Source: Paenibacillus sp. IHBB 10380
GTDB lineage: Bacteria; Bacillota; Bacilli; Paenibacillales; Paenibacillaceae
Direction: 5' to 3'
Assembly (NCBI RefSeq): GCF_000949425.1
Contig: NZ_CP010976.1
Span: 5,208,001-5,272,000, forward strand
DNA length: 64,000 bases
Shown: piece by piece, positions 1-8,526 of the stretch
Position numbering within the stretch: position 1 is the first letter of the stretch
How the letters are laid out: each line of letters opens with the position of its first letter
Notes under the pieces: generated by a model
The model's database searches: none
What the model was told of the DNA's origin: nothing
Seen by the model: only the letters and a program-made list of their open reading frames with translations
Program-made: the position numbers and the translations under genes

Positions 1-2
1 TG

Positions 3-128
3 AAGAATCAGGAGGTACAGAATACCTTCGTGAATTACCAAGGGGTCATGGTTGGTGATGGTGAAATTTGGTTTAATGTTTCTAACAAGGACCCGCATAC
101 ATTTTATATTTATGCTATCAACAAATAG
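3..128 (+). CDS. C-terminal fragment of an unidentified protein
   Basis: The window opens inside a plus-strand reading frame. The last 41 codons are visible, ending at TAG 126-128, and a strong bidirectional hairpin follows. The tail is beta-rich (IWFNV, TFYIYAINK) and has no motif I can name, so no function is assigned. The start lies upstream of the window. That it is real rests on an open frame right up to a terminator, which is modest evidence. Confidence 0.55.
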   Translation, partial: KNQEVQNTFVNYQGVMVGDGEIWFNVSNKDPHTFYIYAINK

Positions 129-168
129 TTAATAAGTAATAGTAATCAATGTAGTAGAGGCACATATC

Positions 169-215
169 AAAATACCCCTCAGTTCCACTTTATAAGTGGT
201 TTTGAGGGGTATTTT
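169..215. terminator. Bidirectional intrinsic terminator
   Basis: A 13-bp stem (169-181 with 203-215, arm AAAATACCCCTCA) encloses a second 6-bp hairpin (185-190 with 194-199). The A-rich and T-rich ends serve transcripts from both sides. It lies between the fragment ending at 128 and the convergent oxidoreductase ending at 245. Confidence 0.85.
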
Positions 216-244
216 ATGTGATTTTAATTGATCGTCCGCACTTT

Positions 245-1816
245 TTATACAGCCCCAATAGAAGGCCACGTCAACTCGAATCCATTATTCTTCAGACGAG
301 TCTGGAATGCTTGCAGCAGATCAGGTGTATTTCTAACTGCACGGGGTTGAACATTCCGTTCTATACAGAATGCAGTGAGCATGCCGGCGGCTTCCCCGAT
401 GTTCCATTCTACTGGATGAAGTCTGTAGCAGCCATTAGTGATATGGGTTGTGCCGATATTCTTCGCTGCGGGTAGAAGGTTATTCACGCGCACAGGAAGC
501 AATGCTCCAAGTGGGATTTGAAATGGAAGAGATGAGACATCAATAAAGGAACGCAGTGAGGTACTCGGATGTAGGTCGATTCTGTAGCTTCCAATGCCTA
601 CGCTATCTGGGTAAACCTCAGCTTTTCCATTTGTACGACAATCTGGGTTCAGATGCTGTTCCAATATCGTGAACTCAGCGTGAATTCGGCGTGACTCCCG
701 AATATAAGGTGCTTGAGCAAGACCATCTTCTGCACCCGTTACATCTGGACGAGGGCGTAATCCTGGATAACCTATTCCGCCATCTGCACGAGGTGCTTCC
801 GTCTGCATCCAGTAGAGCAATGATAATGTGAGTTGCTTCGCACTCCTAAGATGTCGCTTTCGTTCTTCTGCGGGTACATCAATAATGGAGCCAAGCCAAT
901 AGTCGTTCTGTGGGTAATTGATAATACTGATATCTGCGGAGTATGTCCCCGGTAAGAAATTAGCTTTGTCCACAATACGGCGGTAAGTCCAGAGTGGGTA
1001 GGAGGCTTCACCTGGCATAAGAGCATAAGTAACAGGTTCTAGAGTCTGTGGTGAAGGAACCGTCCAACTGAGCTGGGGTGCAGGCCAGAAGTCAGCTTGA
1101 TAGTCCTTCCAAAAGTTATATTCCTTCGGCTTCGAAATGGTATAGTTCTCTCCTGGAGTATAGTCCATGGCTAGGCAATGGGTGAAAGCTTGCATATCCT
1201 GAGGGTCAGCTGCTCCAGCTAAGGCATGCGGTTCGCCTGTGTCAGTTATTGATTCTGCTCCTGTCACGTATTCTACACCTGCTAGGGGCAGAACATCGCC
1301 CTCTTCTGTTGCATCTATGAAATATTGTCCGGTTAATATGAGTGTATCTCCATCATTTCCTTTTACTTTAATGGATCGGATATCATCCCCTTCTGTTTCA
1401 GCTGAAATAGGATGATATCCAGTCCATATTCGAAGCTTACCACTATGAACATACGGTGCGAGCATGTTTTGTAGTACTGCTAGCGCTGTACGAGGTTCAT
1501 GAGATAAGCGACTAACCCAAGCATTTCCAGGATTGAAGGCTGTTCTGGCTCGGGCTTGTTCGGTAAGTGGGAAGAAACGACGGTAATAGTCTCTTACGCC
1601 ATCTCGAAAGGCTCTGTAGCTGGCAGTACAACCGAATTGTTCAATCCACCGACTCTCATCTGGAGGCACTGCTTGGCTCGTGAGCTGTCCTCCAATCCAA
1701 TCATAAGCTTCAGTCATGACGACGGATTGACCTGAACGTGCAGCTGCTAGCGCAGCGGCACAACCTCCAGTACCTCCACCTATAATGATAACGTTCGCGT
1801 GTATATGTTGAGACAT
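245..1816 (-). CDS. FAD-dependent oxidoreductase (FAD_oxidored family)
   Basis: This 523-residue flavoprotein begins with a Rossmann dinucleotide-binding segment (VIIIGGGTGG, residues about 8-17) followed by the acidic second strand expected for FAD binding. The later FIDATEEGDVLPLAG stretch is typical of FAD_oxidored proteins, which often sit near carbohydrate-utilisation genes. There is no signal peptide, so it should be cytoplasmic. The ATG start is preceded by AAGGAGGAGA (complement of 1821-1830), an excellent ribosome site. It appears monocistronic and ends at the bidirectional terminator 169-215. The substrate cannot be read from sequence. Confidence 0.85.
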   Translation of the reverse strand: MSQHIHANVIIIGGGTGGCAAALAAARSGQSVVMTEAYDWIGGQLTSQAVPPDESRWIEQFGCTASYRAFRDGVRDYYRRFFPLTEQARARTAFNPGNAWVSRLSHEPRTALAVLQNMLAPYVHSGKLRIWTGYHPISAETEGDDIRSIKVKGNDGDTLILTGQYFIDATEEGDVLPLAGVEYVTGAESITDTGEPHALAGAADPQDMQAFTHCLAMDYTPGENYTISKPKEYNFWKDYQADFWPAPQLSWTVPSPQTLEPVTYALMPGEASYPLWTYRRIVDKANFLPGTYSADISIINYPQNDYWLGSIIDVPAEERKRHLRSAKQLTLSLLYWMQTEAPRADGGIGYPGLRPRPDVTGAEDGLAQAPYIRESRRIHAEFTILEQHLNPDCRTNGKAEVYPDSVGIGSYRIDLHPSTSLRSFIDVSSLPFQIPLGALLPVRVNNLLPAAKNIGTTHITNGCYRLHPVEWNIGEAAGMLTAFCIERNVQPRAVRNTPDLLQAFQTRLKNNGFELTWPSIGAV

Positions 1817-1942
1817 CTAATCTCCTCCTTAATAATGGGGTATATATAGTTAGACTCGAATGATTATGAAAATGTTTCAAAAAATGGAATTATTATTATT
1901 TTCGTGTTAGCTATAGCAGATAGAATTTGATACTATAACCTA

Positions 1943-1964
1943 AGATCTCCTAATGAGGAGGTCT
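1943..1964 (+). promoter_or_regulatory. Leader hairpin upstream of GreA/B-domain gene
   Basis: AGATCTCCT pairs with AGGAGGTCT (one G-U pair) around a 4-nt loop, and the run TATATTTTTA follows. It lies just ahead of the small ORF at 1989. It could be a weak terminator or an attenuator; the U-run is interrupted, so this is tentative. Confidence 0.35.
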
Positions 1965-1988
1965 ATATTTTTATGAGGAGGAAATGGC

Positions 1989-2060
1989 ATGAGAAAGCAT
2001 GATTTGAATGCTCTAGTGGTAAAATCTCATACAGGGGAGGAAATTTACTATGAGCCATAG
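1989..2060 (+). CDS. Possible 23-residue upstream ORF (leader peptide)
   Basis: An ATG at 1989 follows GAGGAGG with a 7-nt spacer, a stronger ribosome site than that of many genes here. The frame encodes 23 residues beginning MRKHDLNALVV and stops at TAG 2058-2060, 11 nt inside the next gene (ATG 2050). The arrangement fits translational coupling. No homologue is recognised. Short length keeps confidence low. Confidence 0.35.
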   Translation: MRKHDLNALVVKSHTGEEIYYEP

Positions 2061-2505
2061 TGTATTGCTACAAGGCTCAAGAAGCCAGTTAATTCATCAA
2101 CTTTGTTTCTTTGATGAAGAGAAAGAACATTTGTTGAATCAATATTACTCGAACTCTAGTCAAGACAGAAATAAGTTGGAACAGATCATTACAGACTATT
2201 CTGCAACATTAGAAACCTTACTTGCAGAACTTATTCCAGAATATTTAAATTCTACCGTACTGATCGGCAGTCAAGTGAGGCTAAATTATGTAGAAGACAA
2301 CTGTACTGAAACATATATTATTGTTTTTCCCCATGAGTCAGAACCGAATGAGAATAAGATTTCATGGTTGTCTCCTATAGGACTTCAATTACTGATGAAG
2401 CGAAGGGATGAGGTCTATCAACTTCACATTCCTTCTGGGAAGATTGAAGTAAAAATAGAGGAAATTAAATATATGAACTATGGTTCTGTTGAGAAACAAA
2501 TATAA
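2050..2505 (+). CDS. Stand-alone GreA/GreB C-terminal-domain protein
   Basis: Of the 151 residues, the C-terminal half (about 70-140) matches the FKBP-like GreA/GreB C-terminal domain: TVLIGSQVRLNY, an acidic loop, ISWLSPIGLQLL, then a final beta hairpin. The N-terminal part is one short helical region rather than the long coiled coil of true GreA, so it resembles Rnk- or GreA-like RNA-polymerase secondary-channel proteins more than a full elongation factor. GGGGAGG precedes the ATG. A terminator follows at 2515-2546. Family assignment is confident; activity on RNA polymerase is inferred. Confidence 0.75.
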   Translation: MSHSVLLQGSRSQLIHQLCFFDEEKEHLLNQYYSNSSQDRNKLEQIITDYSATLETLLAELIPEYLNSTVLIGSQVRLNYVEDNCTETYIIVFPHESEPNENKISWLSPIGLQLLMKRRDEVYQLHIPSGKIEVKIEEIKYMNYGSVEKQI

Positions 2506-2514
2506 ATGAAACGA

Positions 2515-2546
2515 CAAAGCAGCCCATGAGGGCTGCTTTGGTTTGT
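2515..2546 (+). terminator. Intrinsic terminator after GreA/B-domain gene
   Basis: CAAAGCAGCCC (2515-2525) pairs perfectly with GGGCTGCTTTG (2530-2540) around a 4-nt loop and is followed by GTTTGT. Confidence 0.8.
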
Positions 2547-2666
2547 ATACATTAACTATGGTTCATTGAAGATCCTACTTTGTGTCATAACAAGCTGGTC
2601 AAGCGCTAGTGATTTCATAGACAGCCTCCATGCCGTTATTGGTTAACGTATGTTAGATCGTATTAG

Positions 2667-2804
2667 TTATTTATTCAGAAAGTATACGGCATAGCCTAAT
2701 GCTATAATAATAATACATGCCGTAGCTGCGATAGAAACGAATTTAAAGAAAACTTCGTATCGTTCATTCGTTGTGGTCTTTCGCAAATTAAATTGCAATT
2801 TCAA
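2667..2804 (-). CDS. Small single-pass membrane protein (45 aa)
   Basis: I chose a TTG start at 2804 because AAAGGGA lies 8 nt upstream. An ATG at 2855 in the same frame would add 17 residues but overlaps the end of cse60 and lacks a comparable ribosome site. The product is basic at the N-terminus (NLRKTTTNERYEVFFKF), then has one hydrophobic helix (about residues 20-42) and ends NK. No family is recognised. It lies directly downstream of cse60 and is probably co-transcribed. Confidence 0.5.
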   Translation of the reverse strand: MKLQFNLRKTTTNERYEVFFKFVSIAATACIIIIALGYAVYFLNK

Positions 2805-2829
2805 GTGTGTACATCCCTTTCTCGCCTTA

Positions 2830-3021
2830 CTAGGTCTTACTTTTCTTATAAACAACTAGAATGGTGCTTCTTTGATAGGCTGTACCAGACGGTGTTGATT
2901 TGATAGTAGATCCGTAACAAATATTGATGACTTGATCATCTGTTAGATCAGCTAGGAAATCGTTAGCTCTTTTTTCAGCATAAGCTGTATCCGTATCCGC
3001 GAACTCTTTCACCTGAATCAT
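2830..3021 (-). CDS. cse60: Sporulation protein Cse60 family
   Basis: A 63-residue protein that starts MIQVKEF and alternates short strands (VINICYGST, RSTILVVYKK), matching the small Cse60 family known from Bacillus sporulation (sigma-E regulon in B. subtilis). The ATG is preceded by AGGGAGGGCG. The role in spores is unknown for the family. Recognition rests on length and the MIQVK start plus the ILVVYKK end, so it is likely but not certain. Confidence 0.65.
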   Translation of the reverse strand: MIQVKEFADTDTAYAEKRANDFLADLTDDQVINICYGSTIKSTPSGTAYQRSTILVVYKKSKT

Positions 3022-3079
3022 GATGCATCGCCCTCCCTTCCCACCATTTTAACATTAAATGTAAAAAATATTTCAAAAT

Positions 3080-3123
3080 ACAGATAGGCACTCCATGAAA
3101 GAAATCACGGAATGCCTATCTGT
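3080..3123. repeat. Inverted repeat between divergent genes
   Basis: ACAGATAGGCA and TGCCTATCTGT form the arms of a 15-bp, nearly perfect stem (3080-3094 with 3109-3123). On the minus strand an AT-rich run with six T's follows. It lies in the divergent region between cse60 and the RNase H gene and could be an operator or a minus-strand terminator. Confidence 0.5.
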
Positions 3124-3255
3124 GTTCAACATAACACTGAAGGTAATCAGTGTCAACATCTGAAATATATTAGGATACTCCCTTGTGGTATAATCAGTCT
3201 AAACATGCCTTCCTTCGTGGGAGAAGATTAAGAAATGTGCAGGAGGAAATGATAC

Positions 3256-3903
3256 GTGGCTAAGCAAAAGTACTATGTTGTATGGGTTGGCAATAAACCT
3301 GGGGTTTATTCGACTTGGGCTGCGTGCCAAGAACATACCGCTAAATTCAAAGATGCAAAATATAAGTCCTACAGCTCTCAGGGAGAAGCGGAACAAGCTT
3401 ACAAGGATGGTTGGAAGAAGCACTGGGGAATAAAGCAACCGGATACCAAGCAGAAGCAGCCTACAAGTAAAAAAAGCTCTACTTCCGTTGAGGAGGAGAT
3501 TGACTATAATAGCATTTCAGTCGATGTGGGAACCCGAGGGAATCCGGGACCGATAGAATATCGAGGTGTGAACACTCAGACGGGTGAGGTTATCTTCTCT
3601 CATGGTCCAATAAGCAAAGGTACGAATAACTTGGGTGAATTCTTAGCTGTGGTTCATTCTCTTGCTTATTTGAAAAAAGAGGGAAGTCTAAAGACAGTAT
3701 ATAGTGACTCTAGAACAGCTCTAAAATGGGTAAGAGAGAAGCATGTGGCGACAACGTTAGAGCGTGACGAATCCACTCAAGAAGTCTGGGAACTCGTAGA
3801 TCGAGCTCTGAATTGGTTAGATACCAACAGCTATGGCAATAAGGTACTCAAGTGGCAAACCCAAGAATGGGGAGAGATTAAAGCCGACTATGGTCGCAAG
3901 TAA
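3256..3903 (+). CDS. Ribonuclease H with N-terminal viroplasmin domain
   Basis: The 215-residue protein has an N-terminal caulimovirus-viroplasmin fold (about residues 5-50: KYYVVWVGNKPGVYSTW), which binds RNA/DNA hybrids in related RNases H. A charged linker leads to an RNase HI core with the expected acidic set: D90 (VDVGTRGNPG), E128 (NLGEFLA), D151 (VYSDSRTALKW) and D211. It should cleave RNA in RNA/DNA hybrids in the cytoplasm. Translation starts at GTG with AGGAGGAAA upstream. Monocistronic, with a terminator at 3914-3953. Confidence 0.9.
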   Translation: MAKQKYYVVWVGNKPGVYSTWAACQEHTAKFKDAKYKSYSSQGEAEQAYKDGWKKHWGIKQPDTKQKQPTSKKSSTSVEEEIDYNSISVDVGTRGNPGPIEYRGVNTQTGEVIFSHGPISKGTNNLGEFLAVVHSLAYLKKEGSLKTVYSDSRTALKWVREKHVATTLERDESTQEVWELVDRALNWLDTNSYGNKVLKWQTQEWGEIKADYGRK

Positions 3904-3913
3904 CTCATTATTT

Positions 3914-3953
3914 ATAAAAAGGTACCGACCCATGTGGGTCAGTACCTTTTTAT
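3914..3953 (+). terminator. Intrinsic terminator after RNase H
   Basis: AAAAAGGTAC and GTACCTTTTT form the outer stem, with GACCC/GGGTC inside and one internal mismatch. It probably works in both directions, as the next gene is convergent. Confidence 0.85.
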
Positions 3954-3977
3954 AGATTGACTATAACAAATCCCTTA

Positions 3978-4364
3978 TTAATTATTCAAGCCATACGCGC
4001 TTTTCGTAATAATATCGCGTATTTCTGACTTTTGTTCTTCATATTGTTCAGGCGTAAGACTTCCGTTAGCTAGACGAAGTTTAAGTTGTTCGGTTAACTC
4101 CTCCACTTGTAAGTCAATGACATTCTGAACATCTACATCATTGTCTTTAGCAATATCAGCTAGTGTCTTACCGTTATATAGGGCGTCATAGATTTCATCA
4201 TCTGACGAGAGATCTAACACTTGAAGTAAATCATCCTGGACAGGAGTGGTTGTGTTAAGGGATTTAGTGATAGAACTTGCAATCACATTGTTATTCCATG
4301 AAGCTCCGCCGACTGTGATAGCAAATACAATGGTGCCGACAATAATAATTCGCTTCGAATTCAT
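3978..4364 (-). CDS. Secreted small alpha-helical protein, function unknown
   Basis: The ATG at 4364 with AGAGGT upstream is preferred over an in-frame TTG at 4394. The 128-residue product starts MNSKR, has a hydrophobic signal segment (about residues 5-24) and a likely cleavage after VIAS. The mature part is helical: GKTLADIAKDNDVDVQNVID resembles a LysM-like or helix-turn-helix unit, then LTPEQYEEQKSEIRDII, a short helical hairpin often seen in Bacillales secreted proteins. No enzyme motif is visible. It is probably exported and cell-wall associated. Confidence 0.65.
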   Translation of the reverse strand: MNSKRIIIVGTIVFAITVGGASWNNNVIASSITKSLNTTTPVQDDLLQVLDLSSDDEIYDALYNGKTLADIAKDNDVDVQNVIDLQVEELTEQLKLRLANGSLTPEQYEEQKSEIRDIITKSAYGLNN

Positions 4365-4571
4365 AAAAGACCTCTTTTCCAATATGTATTTCAATTGTTA
4401 TTAGGTGTTATGTTTATTATAAACATCGAACCTTAGTGATAGCTTAAGATACGTTTAAGATTAGTTAAAGTTCCGAAGTTCACCATTTGTTAACCCACAT
4501 AATTATCTATAGAGTAATTAACCCAATATGAAACCCTTTAAACTTACTTATGGATTTACCATCAGCGAGAA

Positions 4572-5432
4572 CTATTGTCCTCCTCGATTCCGATAGCGCC
4601 TTGGGGACACCCCTGTGATTCTCTTAAACACTCTAGAGAAATAAAACGTATCTTTATAGCCAAGAGCCTCGCCAATCTCCTTCACCGTCATTTCCGTATT
4701 CAGCAATATATTTCGGGCTTCCGCTGCCTTGAGCCGATGAAGAAATTCATTTAATGGATAGCCGGTGTACTCTTGAACAATTCTGCGCAACGTCGATACA
4801 GAAATGTGGTATCTAGAAGCCATTTCCTTCGTATCTTGTGGTAAATAGAGCGATCGAGAAATATCCTCAATGACTTTCAATACGAACCCACCGCGATTAC
4901 CTGACTCACTCTCATCCGCCCCAGCAACAAGCTCGTATATAAACGATTCAAGCTGCATCGAAGCACGATCCAGATTGCTTGGAATTCCACTGTCAATCAG
5001 CATGAACATGATTTCTATCTTATGAAGTAGTGAATCATCAAAGACGGCATTTTTTATCAAAGACGGGTCCATTAGCCAATTCTGAAGCCACTCCGTTATG
5101 CGATTTCCTTGCACAGTAAAATAATACTCGTCCCAGAATCCGCCCGCATGCGGGCCATAGTTAAACAATGCTTCAGGAAACAGACAAAACCAAGATCCAG
5201 CCTCTACCTCCTGCCGCTCGCCACCGTTCACCTGGTAATAACCGCTTCCTCCCGTAATCAATACGAAAGCCCAGTCATTGAATTTGGCGTCATTGCGCTG
5301 TAATGTTCTCCCAGGCAAATGACCCGCATTTGTAATCGTAAGCGACTTAATTTTATACTTGCTGGGATCGACCATCGGATCAAAAATACGGATTGGATGG
5401 GAACTGATCATATAGTCCATATATTTTGTCAT
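4572..5432 (-). CDS. AraC-family transcriptional regulator
   Basis: About 286 residues: an N-terminal cupin-type sensor (LPGRTLQRNDAKFNDWAFV onward, roughly residues 30-150) and a C-terminal pair of helix-turn-helix units (about 190-286) ending with the usual VKEIGEALGYKD and FSRVFKRITGVSPRRYR. Two starts are possible: ATG at 5441 with the Shine-Dalgarno almost abutting, or ATG at 5432 with AAGGGAGA well spaced, which I chose. It is divergent from the Gfo/Idh/MocA operon and probably controls it in response to a sugar or sugar derivative. Confidence 0.85.
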   Translation of the reverse strand: MTKYMDYMISSHPIRIFDPMVDPSKYKIKSLTITNAGHLPGRTLQRNDAKFNDWAFVLITGGSGYYQVNGGERQEVEAGSWFCLFPEALFNYGPHAGGFWDEYYFTVQGNRITEWLQNWLMDPSLIKNAVFDDSLLHKIEIMFMLIDSGIPSNLDRASMQLESFIYELVAGADESESGNRGGFVLKVIEDISRSLYLPQDTKEMASRYHISVSTLRRIVQEYTGYPLNEFLHRLKAAEARNILLNTEMTVKEIGEALGYKDTFYFSRVFKRITGVSPRRYRNRGGQ

Positions 5433-5548
5433 CCTGCACATTCTCCCTTTATAATAAGTGTGTTAAATTTATTGTGGATGAACAAATAAAACATAATCAT
5501 GCATAGTTACCTGTTATAGTATAACAAATTTGCATGTGTGGCGAAAGG

Positions 5549-5564
5549 GTGTAAACGCATACAA
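5549..5564 (+). promoter_or_regulatory. Candidate CcpA catabolite-responsive element (cre)
   Basis: TGTAAACGCATACAA at 5550-5564 fits the cre consensus WTGNAANCGNWWNCAW at every fixed position, with only the first W (a G at 5549) off. It overlaps the first base of the ATG at 5564, where CcpA binding would block the promoter or elongation. Inference from motif match alone. Confidence 0.55.
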
Positions 5565-6622
5565 TGAGTCAACTAAAGATAGGCCTTATCGGGAATGGAT
5601 CGATTTCGGAATCACACTTGCAATCATATCAAAACAACTCTAAAGCGGTATTATGGGCAATATGCGATCTAAACGAGAGCAGAGCACAGACATCAGCTGA
5701 TAAATACAATATTCCTCATGTATACACCGATTATCGTGAACTTCTGGCCAATCCAGAAATTCAAGCGATCAGTATTTGTACATGGAACAATTCCCATGCG
5801 GAGATCAGTATCGCTGCGCTGGAGGCTGGCAAGGATGTGCTGTGTGAGAAGCCACTTTGCAAGACGCTAGACGAGGCAGAGCGCGTTGAGGAAGCAGTAC
5901 GCCGTACAGGTAAGTTCCTACAGGTCGGTTACGTTCGCCGTCATGCTTCGAACATTGCTGTGTTGAAAAAGTTTATCGATGCTGGTGACCTGGGTGAAAT
6001 CTACTTTGCTAAGGCTAGTATGATCCGTCGTCTCGGTAATCCTGGAGGCTGGTTCTCTGATAAGGAACGTTCTGGAGGTGGACCGTTAATCGATATCGGC
6101 GTACACGTCATCGATTTGTGCTGGTATCTCATGGGCAAACCCAAGGTGAAATCGGTCAGCGGTAATACGTACAACAAGCTGGGTAACCGTTCTAATATTG
6201 AGAATTATTCATTCTACCAAGCGGCAGATTATGATGCATCGCACAACACTGTAGAAGATATGGCCAACGCGCTGATCCGTTTTGAGAATGGAGCCTCTCT
6301 ACTAGTTGACGTTAGCTTCTCGCTTCATGCCAAGCAAGATTCGGCATCCGTTAATATCTATGGTGAGAAAGGCGGGGCCGAGATCGAGCCGAATCTGTCG
6401 ATTGTTTCGGAGCAACATAATACAATGATCAATATCGAACCGCAAATTACGACACCTGGCTTTGACTTTGAAGAAAGCTTCCAGAATGAAATTAATCATT
6501 TCATTGATAGCTGTCTCGGTATTATTGAGACGAACAGTCCTGTTGAAGATGGTGTGGAAATCATCAAAATATTGAACGCTATTTATAAATCATCCGAAGA
6601 GGGCAAGGAAATTTATTTCTAA
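5564..6622 (+). CDS. Gfo/Idh/MocA-family NAD(P)-dependent oxidoreductase
   Basis: The 352-residue protein has an N-terminal Rossmann domain (IGLIGNGSISESH, residues 6-18) and the family's EKP motif at 95-97 in DVLCEKPLCKT, whose lysine takes part in catalysis. The C-terminal alpha/beta domain carries GGGPLIDIGVHVIDLCWYLMG, where the aspartate and histidine are the usual active-site pair. Such enzymes oxidise or reduce sugars and inositols at a hydroxyl. First gene of an operon with two TIM-barrel isomerases, under the AraC regulator and a cre box. The Shine-Dalgarno (AAAGGG) is unusually far from the ATG, and an alternative start is not obvious. Confidence 0.88.
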   Translation: MSQLKIGLIGNGSISESHLQSYQNNSKAVLWAICDLNESRAQTSADKYNIPHVYTDYRELLANPEIQAISICTWNNSHAEISIAALEAGKDVLCEKPLCKTLDEAERVEEAVRRTGKFLQVGYVRRHASNIAVLKKFIDAGDLGEIYFAKASMIRRLGNPGGWFSDKERSGGGPLIDIGVHVIDLCWYLMGKPKVKSVSGNTYNKLGNRSNIENYSFYQAADYDASHNTVEDMANALIRFENGASLLVDVSFSLHAKQDSASVNIYGEKGGAEIEPNLSIVSEQHNTMINIEPQITTPGFDFEESFQNEINHFIDSCLGIIETNSPVEDGVEIIKILNAIYKSSEEGKEIYF

Positions 6623-6644
6623 ATTATAGAGGAGGAATGAGAAT

Positions 6645-7523
6645 ATGCAACTGGACAACAAAATTGGTGTTATTGTCGACAGCTTTGGTATAGGAGTAAT
6701 GGAAGGATTGAAGAAAGCAAAAGATGTAGGAGCCGAAGGTGTGCAAATTTATGCCGTATCCGGGGAAATGGATCCAGCTATTCTTACCCCAACGAAACGT
6801 AAAGAACTCCGCAGCTATATCGAAGGACTAGGGCTGGAAATTTCAGCACTGTGTGGTGACTTGGCTGGTCATGGATTCCAAGATGCGGAAGCGAATCCTG
6901 ACAAAGTGGAGAAATCCAAACGTATTCTTGATTTAGCGCTCGATCTTGGTACTTCCGTAGTAACCACTCATATCGGGATTGTCCCCGAGGACCGTAACAG
7001 CAAGATTTATGAATCCATGCAACGGGCTTGTGACGATCTCGGCGTTTACGCGAAAAGTATGAATGCCTATTTTGCTATTGAGACAGGTCCAGAGCCGGCA
7101 GCACATCTGAAGAGCTTTCTAGACACTTTGAGCACTAACGGCGTCTCCGTCAACTTCGATCCGGCTAACATGGTCATGGTTACTGGTGATGATCCTGTCC
7201 AAGGCGTCAAAACACTCCGGGACTATATTGTCCACACGCATGTTAAAGACGGGAAACGTCTGCGCCCTATCGATCCAAGAGACGTGTATGGATATCTCGG
7301 TTACGGTACGATGGATCATGAGAAAATTGCTGAAATGGCATCATCCGGTGCAGCATTTGAAGAAGTTCCGCTGGGTGAAGGTAAAGTTGATTTCCCTGCT
7401 TATTTCGCCGCCCTTCAAGAGATTGGCTATAAAGGTTATTTGACAATAGAGCGAGAAGTTGGGGTAAACCCGGAAGAAGACATTCGTAAGGCAGTCAATT
7501 TTATTCGTGGTTATCGCGGTTAA
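6645..7523 (+). CDS. Sugar phosphate isomerase/epimerase (TIM barrel)
   Basis: A 292-residue AP-endonuclease-2-type TIM barrel. Metal-ligand candidates occur at the barrel strand ends: FAIETGPEP (Glu), VNFDPANMV (Asp), VHTHVKDG (His-x-His-x-x-Asp) and LTIEREVG (Glu), the arrangement used by xylose-isomerase-like epimerases with Mn2+ or Mg2+. It starts 22 nt after the oxidoreductase, behind AGAGGAGGAATGAG. It probably works on the same sugar or inositol as its neighbours. The exact substrate is unknown. Confidence 0.85.
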   Translation: MQLDNKIGVIVDSFGIGVMEGLKKAKDVGAEGVQIYAVSGEMDPAILTPTKRKELRSYIEGLGLEISALCGDLAGHGFQDAEANPDKVEKSKRILDLALDLGTSVVTTHIGIVPEDRNSKIYESMQRACDDLGVYAKSMNAYFAIETGPEPAAHLKSFLDTLSTNGVSVNFDPANMVMVTGDDPVQGVKTLRDYIVHTHVKDGKRLRPIDPRDVYGYLGYGTMDHEKIAEMASSGAAFEEVPLGEGKVDFPAYFAALQEIGYKGYLTIEREVGVNPEEDIRKAVNFIRGYRG

Positions 7524-7605
7524 AGGCCATTCTGGTTGTAGCAGGTTATGGACATGACTTATGTAGAATTATAATACTTTTGTGATCTTGAGAGGAGATA
7601 ACATC

Positions 7606-8463
7606 ATGAAATTAGGCGTAAGCTCTTACAGTTTGTATCAAGCCATGCAAGCGGGTACGATGAACATTCTGGATGTTGTAGAATGGGTGGCTGACAACGA
7701 CGGTCAGCATATTGAGATCGTTCCGTTTGGTTTTGATTTCATAGCTCAACCGGAACTAGAAGACCAAATTCGTGAGAAGGCAGCTGAAGTAGGCATCGCC
7801 GTCTCTAATTATGCCATCGGAGCTAACTTCATCACAGACTCGGAAGAAGCATATGAAGCGGAAATTGCTCGCGTGATTAGTGAAGTAGACCGTGCCCATC
7901 GTCTCGGTGCCAAACTGATGCGTCATGATGTAGCTTCACGTCCTGACACATCCATCATTAATTTCAATAATGATTTGGACACAATAGCACGGGCATGTCA
8001 GCAAATTGCGGATCACGCCATGCAATACGATATCACGACAAGCGTAGAGAATCATGGTTATTATGTGCAGGCCAGCGACCGAGTGCAAGCACTGATACAT
8101 GCTGTAAATCGGTCCAACTTTAAGACGACACTCGATGTCGGCAATTTTGTCTGTGTGGATGAAGACCCTGTAACTGCAGTTAAGAAAAATATTGGACTCG
8201 CTTCCATGGTTCACATCAAAGATTTCTATATCCGTCCGGAGCACCGAAATCCAGGGGATGGATGGTTCCGAAGTGCAGGCCAGAATTTTCTGCGGGGAGC
8301 TATCGCTGGACAGGGTGATCTCGATATATGGGAGATTCTACGTATCGTGAAGCAGTCGGGCTATGATGGCTATCTGTCCATCGAATATGAAGGTATGGAA
8401 GAGTGTAGAAAAGGAACTAAAATGGCCATGGATAATGTAAATCGCATCTGGAATGCAGTTTAA
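7606..8463 (+). CDS. Second sugar phosphate isomerase/epimerase (TIM barrel)
   Basis: The frame is open from a GTG at 7582, but ATG 7606 sits 8 nt after GAGAGGAGA and is chosen, giving 285 residues (MKLGVSSYSL). Barrel landmarks include VENHG (Glu), TLDVGNFV (Asp), VHIKDFY (His, Asp) and LSIEYEG (Glu), matching the metal-binding set of this superfamily. It is related in fold but not closely in sequence to the preceding enzyme, which suggests two consecutive steps. Last gene of the operon; an 82-nt gap precedes it and a strong terminator follows. Confidence 0.85.
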   Translation: MKLGVSSYSLYQAMQAGTMNILDVVEWVADNDGQHIEIVPFGFDFIAQPELEDQIREKAAEVGIAVSNYAIGANFITDSEEAYEAEIARVISEVDRAHRLGAKLMRHDVASRPDTSIINFNNDLDTIARACQQIADHAMQYDITTSVENHGYYVQASDRVQALIHAVNRSNFKTTLDVGNFVCVDEDPVTAVKKNIGLASMVHIKDFYIRPEHRNPGDGWFRSAGQNFLRGAIAGQGDLDIWEILRIVKQSGYDGYLSIEYEGMEECRKGTKMAMDNVNRIWNAV

Positions 8464-8482
8464 TTTCAATCATTTGCTTAGC

Positions 8483-8526
8483 AAAAGAGACGCTCTAATC
8501 ATCCACGGATGATTAGAGCGTCTTTT
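8483..8526. terminator. Bidirectional terminator between convergent genes
   Basis: GACGCTCTAATCAT (8489-8502) pairs with ATGATTAGAGCGTC (8509-8522), flanked by AAAAG and TTTT. It separates the sugar operon from the cation-efflux gene. Confidence 0.88.

Noticed and set aside
218..475. Plus-strand open frame starting in the first terminator
   Set aside because: It is antisense to the FAD oxidoreductase and has no ribosome site.
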